Shown one piece after another: positions 19,626 to 26,786 of a DNA stretch of 64,000 bases. The stretch comes from M30B19 sp041741535 (lineage in GTDB: Bacteria > Planctomycetota > Planctomycetia > Pirellulales > Pirellulaceae). The DNA lies in the NCBI GenBank assembly GCA_041741535.1, contig JBGSJV010000146.1:3959-67958 (forward strand). The letters run 5' to 3'. The notes under the pieces were generated by a model. It did not search any database. It saw only the letters and a list, made by a program, of their open reading frames with translations, and was not told the origin of the DNA. Each line of letters starts with the position of its first letter. The first letter of the stretch is position 1. Position numbers and translations under genes: made by a program.

Positions 19626-20249
19626 TTGATTGGTCGCCATCATCGGTTTGTGCTTTGGATCGATTCGGTCGCTGGGGTTTTGGTCTGTCCGCAGGATGAG
19701 GTCTGGATCGGTCAGGCGGTCGAAGCGGCTGGGGTTCAACTCCCCTTTCAAGCCAACCTGCGGCGTCGGCATCTGAAGTTGCTCCGAGATAACGGGCGTT
19801 ACTGGGCCCAACTGTTTACGCCAAACGAAGGCGAAGTCCTTCGTGACAATGAAGGTGAATCGTCAGGCGCTGAATCATCGGGTCAATTGATTGGCTCGGG
19901 CCAAGTGATCTCGCTCGGCGATGGACTGGGGTTGCGGCTACGAATTCCAAGCCCACTCACAAGCACCGCGGTGTTGGATTATCTGGGGCCACTCAAGTCC
20001 GTACCACGCACCGATTTTGCCATACTAATGGCACAGGCCTGTTTGCTGGGCAACACCAGCCAGCATCACATTGTAATTCCAGAGCTGGATCAGTCGACCT
20101 TGTACTTTCAGGGTCAGCATCTGGCGATCCGCTGTGCTCATCCGCTGACGATCAATGGCGAAGGGGTTCCGTCGGGTGCGATCTTGCGGCACAACGACAG
20201 AGTGGAAACCGGCGCATTTGCTCTTTCGATCGAAGTCTGCGGGTTGTAG
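19626..20249 (+). CDS. FHA-like domain protein upstream of ftsK
   Basis: About 207 residues from a TTG at 19626; the frame is open from 19515 but that stretch spans a 12-bp hairpin and gives unconvincing peptide. The protein begins IGRHHRFVLWIDSVAGVLVC and has an FHA-like core: VWIGQ, then RRRHLKLLRDNGRYWAQLF, then a second similar strand set ending TINGEGVPSGAILRHNDRV. FHA domains bind phosphothreonine peptides. Here the typical G-R-x-x...S-x-x-H order is recognisable only as IGQ...NLRRRHLK, so the assignment is moderate. It ends 96 bases before ftsK on the same strand. Confidence 0.55.
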   Translation: MIGRHHRFVLWIDSVAGVLVCPQDEVWIGQAVEAAGVQLPFQANLRRRHLKLLRDNGRYWAQLFTPNEGEVLRDNEGESSGAESSGQLIGSGQVISLGDGLGLRLRIPSPLTSTAVLDYLGPLKSVPRTDFAILMAQACLLGNTSQHHIVIPELDQSTLYFQGQHLAIRCAHPLTINGEGVPSGAILRHNDRVETGAFALSIEVCGL

Positions 20250-20345
20250 TGGTTGTGCTACGGTGGGCTGGAAGGATCGGTCGGTCTGGGATGACCGGCT
20301 AGCACCGAGCACAGTTCGACCACACTTTGGGTCGATTAATCCGAC

Positions 20346-23327
20346 ATGGACGGACGCCATCTAAATCGAGACCTGCTCAGCCTGGGACTCCTGGTCGTAG
20401 TATTGCTATTGGCCATGAGCTTGGTGACTTACGATCCTGCGGATTCGATCGCGCAGGCCTCACCGCGTTTGGCGGCTTGGTTTCCGACGGATCAATTGGT
20501 TTTTCCGGCCAATGAGAAGATTCAAAACGCCTGTGGTTTGTTGGGGGCGCTGATTTCGGAGACTCTCTATGCGGCCTTGGGTTTTGCCGCGATCTATGTG
20601 GTGGTTTGCTTGGGGTTGTTGTGTTATTGGTTGCTGACGGGTGCTTATCGCGAGTATGTCTTTGGTCGGGGGTTGGGTTGGGTTATCTCGTTGGCAGGCT
20701 TAACCGCGCTCTTATCGTTAATGGCTCCCGCGGCAACCCCAGGTCCCTTGACGGGCAGTGGTGGCTATGCGGGCCTGTTTTTGTCGAGCACCTTGCGCGA
20801 ACATTTTAATTTTGCTGGGTCGTTCGTGGTGGCGTTTGGGGCCACGATCATTGGTTTGATGATGTGGACCGACTACGCCATTGTGCGAGTCGCCATGACC
20901 GTTGGATCTCTGGCGGGTGTGGCATGGCAAACCCACGGAGCATCGAACGTTTCGACTTGGCAAAACTTGGTGGCAAAGTGGAAATCGCGATTGCGATATC
21001 CGGGATCGACCGAGATCGCCGATCCGGATCAATGTGGCACCGATGCGACGGGAGCTCATGCTTGGGTTGATGAACCAGGTTACGCACCGGCCGTGATCAT
21101 CGGCGGAAAACGTCGATCGGGACTGATCGTGCATCATCCCGAAGATGAGGAAGCTCAAGATTGGGACGATCGGCATGAGACGGCCGCGATGGACGACGAC
21201 GCGGAACAATCGGCGGTTGCTACGGACGAGACGATGCTTCTGGTAAAGATGCCGCGCAATGCGCCAGTTGTTGACGAGCCGCCGGCCGCCCCGCCACTGG
21301 ACGATCAAACCAGCGATCAGCCACACGCCAGTAAAGAGGCCGCTCGCAAGTTGACCATCGTCAAAAAAGACAAGAAGAAATCCAAAGAGCAGGAACGCGA
21401 AGAAGCGATCTCCGAAATCGAACAACGCATCGACTTGAAAGACAAGGGCGATGAAATCGACGATTACGAATTGCCCGCGTTAGAATTATTGGCGACCGGT
21501 GATGGCGTCAATTACGAAGAACAAGAAGTGGAGGTGCGCCGCAAGGCTCGTTTGTTGGAGCAAACCTTTAAAGAGTTTGGCTTCAACATCAAAGTGACCG
21601 AAATCGAGACGGGCCCCGTCATCGCTCAATACGAATTGGCACTGGAGACCGGGCTGCGATTGTCAAAAATCGTCAGCTTGGCCGACGACTTGGCGATCGC
21701 GCTGCGGGTCCCCAGCGTGCGTATTGTGGCTCCGATTCCGGGCAAGAACACCGTTGGCGTGGAAGTCCCGAACGAGAAGCGGCAGATCGTGCGCCTGCGC
21801 GATGTGATTCAGGAATCGTCCGAAAAGACGAAGAAGATGAAGATCCCGCTCTTCTTGGGAAAAGATGTCTCCGGCAGTCCGATGGCCGCGGATTTGGCCG
21901 CCCTGCCCCACTTGTTGATTGCCGGTCGGACGGGTACCGGTAAGTCGGTTTGTTTGAATGCGATTATTTCTTCGATCTTGATGACGCGGCGCCCCGAAGA
22001 AGTTCGCATGTTGATGATCGACCCGAAGATGGTCGAACTAAGCGGTTATTCACGCTTGCCCCACTTGATGCATCCGGTCGTGACCGACATGAAAAAGGCC
22101 GAAGCAATTTTGGCTTGGGCTGTTGATAAGATGGAAGAGCGTTACGCGCTACTTGCGCAGGTTGGCGTGCGACATTTGGTGAACTTCAATCAGCTGGGCG
22201 CCGAGGAAGTTTATCGTCGCTTGGGTGTGGAAACCAAGGAAGAGCAAGACGGAATCCCCACCAACTTGCCGTTTATCGTCATCATTGCGGACGAAATGGC
22301 GGACTTGATGATGACGGCTGGGAAGACCGTCGAACAGTACATCATTCGTCTGGCTCAGAAGTCTCGCGCCGTCGGCATTCACTTGATTCTTGCGACTCAG
22401 AAACCCACCGTGGATGTGATCACGGGCTTGATCAAGTCGAACTTGCCGGCCCGAATTGCGTTCCAAGTCGCCAGTAAAACGGACAGCCGAGTGGTGCTGG
22501 ATGAAAATGGCGCGGACAAGTTGTTAGGCAACGGGGACATGTTATTCCTCGGGCCCGGAACCAGCATTCTGTCACGTGGGCAAGGCACCTACTTGAGTGA
22601 CGACGAGATCGAATCGATTGTCGATTCCTGCGCGATGGCCGGAAAGCAAGACTTTATCTCGGAACTGGTCAACTTGAAGGTCAAGGACGATTCGGACGAT
22701 GGCGGTGGAGGCAATGCGGATAATCACGGCGATGACCTCTACGAGTCCGCCGTCGAAGCCGTGATCCGCGAAAAGCGCGGCAGCGTGTCGATGTTGCAGC
22801 GAATCTTCAAAATCGGCTACGGGCGAGCCGCTCGGTTGGTGGACTTCATGGCCGAGGACGGCGTCGTTGGTCCCTACAACGGCAAGATCCGCGAAGTCGT
22901 GATGACCATGGACCAATGGCGCAAGAAGAGTGGGCAAGCTTCCGCTGACGACGACCAACCCGAACCTCCGCCCAAAGCCATGGTGGTCAACCATGATCAA
23001 ATGGATCCGGTACCGAACCGGCGGCCAACTCCAATTGTGTATCACGATCCTGAAGATCCAGAAGGCTTTGACGACCAAGATGGGGAACCAACCTCCTTGG
23101 TAAGCCATCCCCCGATTCCACGAGCCGCAGCGATAGAACCCAAGGCGCCGCGACTCGCCACCACGATTGCCGACGACGACGTTGACCCAACCGATGGACC
23201 AAAAATCGCTCCGCAGAAAAAGCACCGCTCGCGTCCTGCGCTTTCGGCCGAGAAAGCCGAACCCACGCGCGAACCAGTGACCCATTGGCTGGAGGAAGCG
23301 GACGTGCAATGGGAAGATGTGGAGTAA
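20346..23327 (+). CDS. ftsK: DNA translocase FtsK/SpoIIIE
   Basis: 993 residues. The N-terminal part has about four membrane helices (LLSLGLLVVVLLLAMSLVTY onward, to about residue 180), then an acidic linker to about residue 340. The motor has Walker A AGRTGTGKSVCLNAII near residue 526 and Walker B IVIIADEMADLMM near 645, with QKPTVDVITGLIKSNLPARI downstream. The DNA-reading gamma winged helix is at about 798-850 (EKRGSVSMLQRIFKIGYGRA). FtsK pumps DNA at the septum and helps resolve chromosome dimers. Unusually, about 135 residues of Asp/Pro/Glu-rich sequence follow gamma, which is normally at the very C terminus. No obvious KOPS reader change is visible. Confidence 0.95.
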   Translation: MDGRHLNRDLLSLGLLVVVLLLAMSLVTYDPADSIAQASPRLAAWFPTDQLVFPANEKIQNACGLLGALISETLYAALGFAAIYVVVCLGLLCYWLLTGAYREYVFGRGLGWVISLAGLTALLSLMAPAATPGPLTGSGGYAGLFLSSTLREHFNFAGSFVVAFGATIIGLMMWTDYAIVRVAMTVGSLAGVAWQTHGASNVSTWQNLVAKWKSRLRYPGSTEIADPDQCGTDATGAHAWVDEPGYAPAVIIGGKRRSGLIVHHPEDEEAQDWDDRHETAAMDDDAEQSAVATDETMLLVKMPRNAPVVDEPPAAPPLDDQTSDQPHASKEAARKLTIVKKDKKKSKEQEREEAISEIEQRIDLKDKGDEIDDYELPALELLATGDGVNYEEQEVEVRRKARLLEQTFKEFGFNIKVTEIETGPVIAQYELALETGLRLSKIVSLADDLAIALRVPSVRIVAPIPGKNTVGVEVPNEKRQIVRLRDVIQESSEKTKKMKIPLFLGKDVSGSPMAADLAALPHLLIAGRTGTGKSVCLNAIISSILMTRRPEEVRMLMIDPKMVELSGYSRLPHLMHPVVTDMKKAEAILAWAVDKMEERYALLAQVGVRHLVNFNQLGAEEVYRRLGVETKEEQDGIPTNLPFIVIIADEMADLMMTAGKTVEQYIIRLAQKSRAVGIHLILATQKPTVDVITGLIKSNLPARIAFQVASKTDSRVVLDENGADKLLGNGDMLFLGPGTSILSRGQGTYLSDDEIESIVDSCAMAGKQDFISELVNLKVKDDSDDGGGGNADNHGDDLYESAVEAVIREKRGSVSMLQRIFKIGYGRAARLVDFMAEDGVVGPYNGKIREVVMTMDQWRKKSGQASADDDQPEPPPKAMVVNHDQMDPVPNRRPTPIVYHDPEDPEGFDDQDGEPTSLVSHPPIPRAAAIEPKAPRLATTIADDDVDPTDGPKIAPQKKHRSRPALSAEKAEPTREPVTHWLEEADVQWEDVE

Positions 23328-23470
23328 GTTGTTTGCCCAGTTTGGTTGGCCGATAGTGGCTGCGAAATCAACTATTCTTGAAGCTCCACCGAGATCGAAA
23401 CGAATCGCACTCACAAGCCCACTCGCTCCTGACCGAAGATCAACCAACGACAAAGCACCGCCCCCAACAG

Positions 23471-23637
23471 GCAACGCTGTGAAGCATTTTTTCTGGTCAA
23501 AACAGGCCCGAATGGGCCGAAACAGCCTCTGCCGGTGTGCACGAGCCACCGGTTAGCGTGACATCTCATCCAGAAAAGGCCTGAAAGGCCGACACAAGTG
23601 CTGAGCATACACATTCAAAAATGCTTCACAGCGTTGC
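23471..23637. mobile_element. 167-bp MITE-like element with 21-bp perfect TIRs
   Basis: The left end GCAACGCTGTGAAGC... (23471-23491) is the exact reverse complement of the right end (23617-23637) over 21 bases. The 7-mer CCAACAG stands directly outside both ends (23464-23470 and 23638-23644), as expected for a target-site duplication. Inside are short hairpins (GGCCC-GAAT-GGGCC; CCGGTG...CACCGG) and the 18-mer also present at 8745-8762. There is no coding capacity, so it would need a transposase in trans. Around it, 23328-24072 shows no gene. Confidence 0.85.
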
Positions 23638-24072
23638 CCAACAGGCTGGTTCCGGTCGTAGTGAAAGTTTTGAGGTTAAGTTAGGACGTCGCCCTGCGCG
23701 GGGAAGCGGTTGAGGGACTGATTTGTTTAGCAAACCAACTTTCTCGAGACGGGATCGTTTCACGTCCGCAGGTTCGGACGTTCCATACCCAAGCCCGAAC
23801 TACAAGCATGAGACGCCCCCCAACTTGTTTATCCAGTGCGAAGGAAAGTTGGTCGGCCAGATTTTTTCTTCTCGAACGGTAATTCAAAGACGATCCATGC
23901 TGCCGCTAGCGGGACTGGGTTTGGGGAGTTGCACCGTGGACAACCGCTGGCGATGATCGAAACCTACCACGAGATCGGCGTGTGGGAGTTTCTTCCTTCG
24001 AGCGTACCAAACGTGTCATGTCGGTCGGATTGGATTGGAAGCGTTTAGAAACGACCGCAGGAGATTGAGGCA

Positions 24073-25035
24073 ATGGAAGGGCTACCAACACCCCACAACA
24101 ACTTGTTTCACTTGACCATGACGCATTTGCCCAATGCGCGAAGTCTGATCGAAACCAACTTTCCACCCGAAGTACTTCACACGATCGATCTCGATTCTCT
24201 TCAATTCGAAAAACGCGATTTTGTGGACGCCAAGCTCAGAGAAAAGCAATCGGATTTACTTCTGTCAGCGCGGCTTGTCGAGACGGACGGTTCCGGCGAC
24301 AATGGTGCTCGGTCTGTGTTCGTGTACTTCCTGTTCGAGCACAAAAGCAAGCCTGAGCCCCTGACCGTCTTGCAATTGTTGTCCTATATCGTGAGATTTT
24401 GGGAGACGCAAGCTCGCAATGGCCAGCCGCTTTCTCCCATTCTGCCGTTGGTGGTCTATCACGGCGAGACCGAATGGACGCTGGCTCGTCGTATCGAGGA
24501 ATTGGATCAATGTCCCGCGGTCATGTCCGATTTTCAGGTCCGTTTCCGCTTCCCGTTGCTGGATCTGACGCGGATGTCCGACGAAGAAATCCAGGGCGTT
24601 CCAATTTTACAAAGTGTCCTGCACTTGCTAAAATATGGCCGAGGGGAGCAGTTACCCAAGCGGTATGCCGGCATCTTGCGATTCTTGATCGGGTCGATGA
24701 GCCAACAGGAATTAGAGTCCTGGCTCGAAGCTTTCCGAATTTACGTCATTGGTGTGAATCAGCATATGAGCATTGAAGACATGGACCGAATCGTGCAAAG
24801 CGTTTTCCCAACACAAATCGAACCAGGGTCGATCGCGGATCGCTTGCTCAAACAAGGCCGAGACCAAGGCCGAGAAGAAGGCCGAGAAGAAGGGGTTGTG
24901 ATCGGTAAAATCCAAACCTTGCAGGAACTGGTTGGAGACCGTGTGTCGACCCGCGAGGAATTGCTGGTTTGTAACCTTTCGCAGTTGGAGCAAACCCTGC
25001 TTGGACTCCAACGCCGACTCCGCCAGCGACAGTAA
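24073..25035 (+). CDS. Rpn/YhgA-like PD-(D/E)XK nuclease (putative transposase), copy 1
   Basis: 320 residues, starting MEGLPTPHNNLFHLTMTHLP with AGGAG upstream. The order of motifs is that of the Rpn/YhgA (Transposase_31) family: an N-terminal LF..T..hLPNARSLIE segment, D in KQSDLLLSARL, and E-x-K in FLFEHKSKPEPLTVLQLL, the likely nuclease centre. The C-terminal region (about residues 265-320) is charged and repetitive, GRDQGREEGREEG, then a Leu-rich helix. Characterised Rpn proteins are DNA endonucleases that promote RecA-independent recombination. A homologous copy lies at 25552-26550 on the other strand, with repeat DNA between. Confidence 0.85.
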   Translation: MEGLPTPHNNLFHLTMTHLPNARSLIETNFPPEVLHTIDLDSLQFEKRDFVDAKLREKQSDLLLSARLVETDGSGDNGARSVFVYFLFEHKSKPEPLTVLQLLSYIVRFWETQARNGQPLSPILPLVVYHGETEWTLARRIEELDQCPAVMSDFQVRFRFPLLDLTRMSDEEIQGVPILQSVLHLLKYGRGEQLPKRYAGILRFLIGSMSQQELESWLEAFRIYVIGVNQHMSIEDMDRIVQSVFPTQIEPGSIADRLLKQGRDQGREEGREEGVVIGKIQTLQELVGDRVSTREELLVCNLSQLEQTLLGLQRRLRQRQ

Positions 25036-25551
25036 CTTGCTGCCAATGTGTTACTTGCCGTGGTGCCTGTTTCTGTACTGGTTTTGTAATGTTGGGGATG
25101 GTTCGCCCTCTACGGACGCTCTCCCGCCAGATCGACTGTTGCCCGAAGAGACGATTCTTTTGATCGAGTCCGATTCGGTGGCGCGGGTTTTTCAGGTAGT
25201 TTCAAGTACAGCAGAACATGCGGAAGTTTCGGGTCGAGACCGAGCGACAGTCCGGCTTTGCTATCCGCAGTCATTACCGCCCCATCCAACATCTGACGTT
25301 TATCGCAGGTTTTTAGGTGACCGTCGGGAGTAAGAAGTATAAGGTCAAAAAAACTTCGACCGAGATTGCACCGCAAGAGAATGGGAAGACGCAGAGAAAT
25401 AACTTCTGTTCAAAAGTGTTGAATGACAGGTTGTTCGCCTACGGATGGCAATGCCGATCTGCGGATGAAGACGGACGCGAAAAAAACGGTTGGATTTCGA
25501 AACTAGATGTGGAGGTCTAGTGCGGAGACAGATGAAGGTGCTCCAAAAAGT
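25036..25551. repeat. Spacer with third copy (C) of the REP-like repeat
   Basis: No gene is convincing here. Bases about 25330-25495 align with copies A and B near 0.7-1.2 kb: a shared stretch around GATTGCACCGC, then GACGCAGAGAAATA, then the forward arm CGCCTACGGATGGCAATGCC (about 25437) followed by GATCTGCGGATGAA. A degenerate inverted arm (GGCTTTGCTATCCGCAG) is at about 25255-25271. The order of arms is opposite to copies A and B. Confidence 0.65.
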
Positions 25552-26550
25552 CTATTGTCGTCGGCGAAGTCGATCTTGGAGGCCGAACAGCATTTGTTCC
25601 AGTCGCGGAATGTCGAGTTCCAACAACTTCTCGATCGGTGAGACTTGGTCGCCGATTAACTCTTGCAACGTCTGGACTTTGCCAATGATTAGTCCTTTCT
25701 CAACACCCTCTTCCCGTCCCTCTTCCCGTCCTTCTTCGCGTCCTTCTTCGCGTCCTTTTTCCTCGCCTTGCTTGATCAAGCGATCCGCAATCGATCCACT
25801 TTCGATTTGGGTAGGGAACACACTTTGCACGATGCGATCCATCTCTTCTAGACTCATAAACCGGTTGACCCCCATGACATAAACCCCAAAAGCTTCCAAC
25901 CATGTCCGCACGTTCTGTTCGGACCGCACGCTCGCTAATATTCGCAGGATTTCTGCGTAATGGTGCGACAACTCCGGACCTCGTCCATATTTTAACAAGT
26001 GCAGGACACATTGTAAAATTGGAACGCCCCGGATTTCCTCATCCGGCAGTCGTCCTAGATCCAACAACGGGAAGCGAAACCTCACCTGATAATCGGCCAA
26101 TGCCGTAGGACACGGAACCAAATCCTCGATGTGCCGAGCCACCGTCCAAGGTGACGCTCCGTGATAGACCACCAATGGCAAGATCGGGTGCAAGCGATCG
26201 CCATCGCGGGCGCATTTTTCCCAAAATCGAACGATATAAGACAGTAATTGCAACACCGTCAACTGGTCCGGTTCGCTTTTGTGTTCGAACAGAACGTACA
26301 CGTATACCGATGCCGCCATATCAGTGGGCGAGCCTTCGAGTTCGCGCAATCGGGCGGACAGCAATAAATCAGATTGCTTTTCACGCAGTTTCGTATCGAC
26401 GAAGTCACACTGCTCGATTTGCAGCGAATCCAAATCAATCGCCTGCAGCACTTCTGGTGAAAAGTTGGTTTCAATCAGACTCCGCGCGTTGGGCAAATAA
26501 GACATGGTCAATTGAAACAAGTTGTTGTGTGGTGTTGGTAGCCTTTCCAT
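25552..26550 (-). CDS. Rpn/YhgA-like PD-(D/E)XK nuclease (putative transposase), copy 2
   Basis: 332 residues from the ATG at 26550 (GGAG about 8-11 bases upstream), giving MERLPTPHNNLFQLTMSYLP, nearly the same start as copy 1. Catalytic-type residues are kept: D in KQSDLLLSARLREL and E-x-K in VLFEHKSEPDQLTVLQLL. The C-terminal charged repeat is longer than in copy 1, with several tandem REEG units encoded by near-identical 12-base repeats at about 25712-25770, a likely site of length variation. The two copies differ throughout, so the duplication is not recent. It is divergent from the DUF1549/DUF1553 gene at 26787. Confidence 0.85.
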   Translation of the reverse strand: MERLPTPHNNLFQLTMSYLPNARSLIETNFSPEVLQAIDLDSLQIEQCDFVDTKLREKQSDLLLSARLRELEGSPTDMAASVYVYVLFEHKSEPDQLTVLQLLSYIVRFWEKCARDGDRLHPILPLVVYHGASPWTVARHIEDLVPCPTALADYQVRFRFPLLDLGRLPDEEIRGVPILQCVLHLLKYGRGPELSHHYAEILRILASVRSEQNVRTWLEAFGVYVMGVNRFMSLEEMDRIVQSVFPTQIESGSIADRLIKQGEEKGREEGREEGREEGREEGVEKGLIIGKVQTLQELIGDQVSPIEKLLELDIPRLEQMLFGLQDRLRRRQ

Positions 26551-26668
26551 TCTCGCTTTCTCCGAACAGTAAACATCAAGCCAAATCGCCGAGGAATCAT
26601 CCCAACGTCGCAACGGCGACACAACACCCCAGCAAACGAACCGCTAGCGGCAAATGTCGCGAGCCCGT

Positions 26669-26721
26669 GAATCACGAACGGAGTGTGCAACTCTGAGCAA
26701 ACTTGCACTCCAACGTGATTC
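26669..26721. other. Two-step inverted repeat between divergent genes
   Basis: GAATCACG (26669-26676) pairs with CGTGATTC (26714-26721). Inside it GGAGTGTGCAA can pair with TTGCACTCC, leaving a two-base bulge and a 12-base loop. The structure lies between the start of the nuclease gene (26550, minus) and the DUF1549/DUF1553 gene (26787, plus), so it could be an operator or cruciform, or a small palindromic repeat. Confidence 0.5.
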
Positions 26722-26786
26722 CGACTAGGCTTTCGGCATTGGGCGTGGATTGATGATGGCTTCGCAGGATCACTGGATCGACAGAC

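Noticed and set aside
22572..23549. 325-codon minus-strand frame at the 3' end of ftsK
   Set aside because: Overlaps the ftsK gamma region and the MITE, and shows no family pattern.
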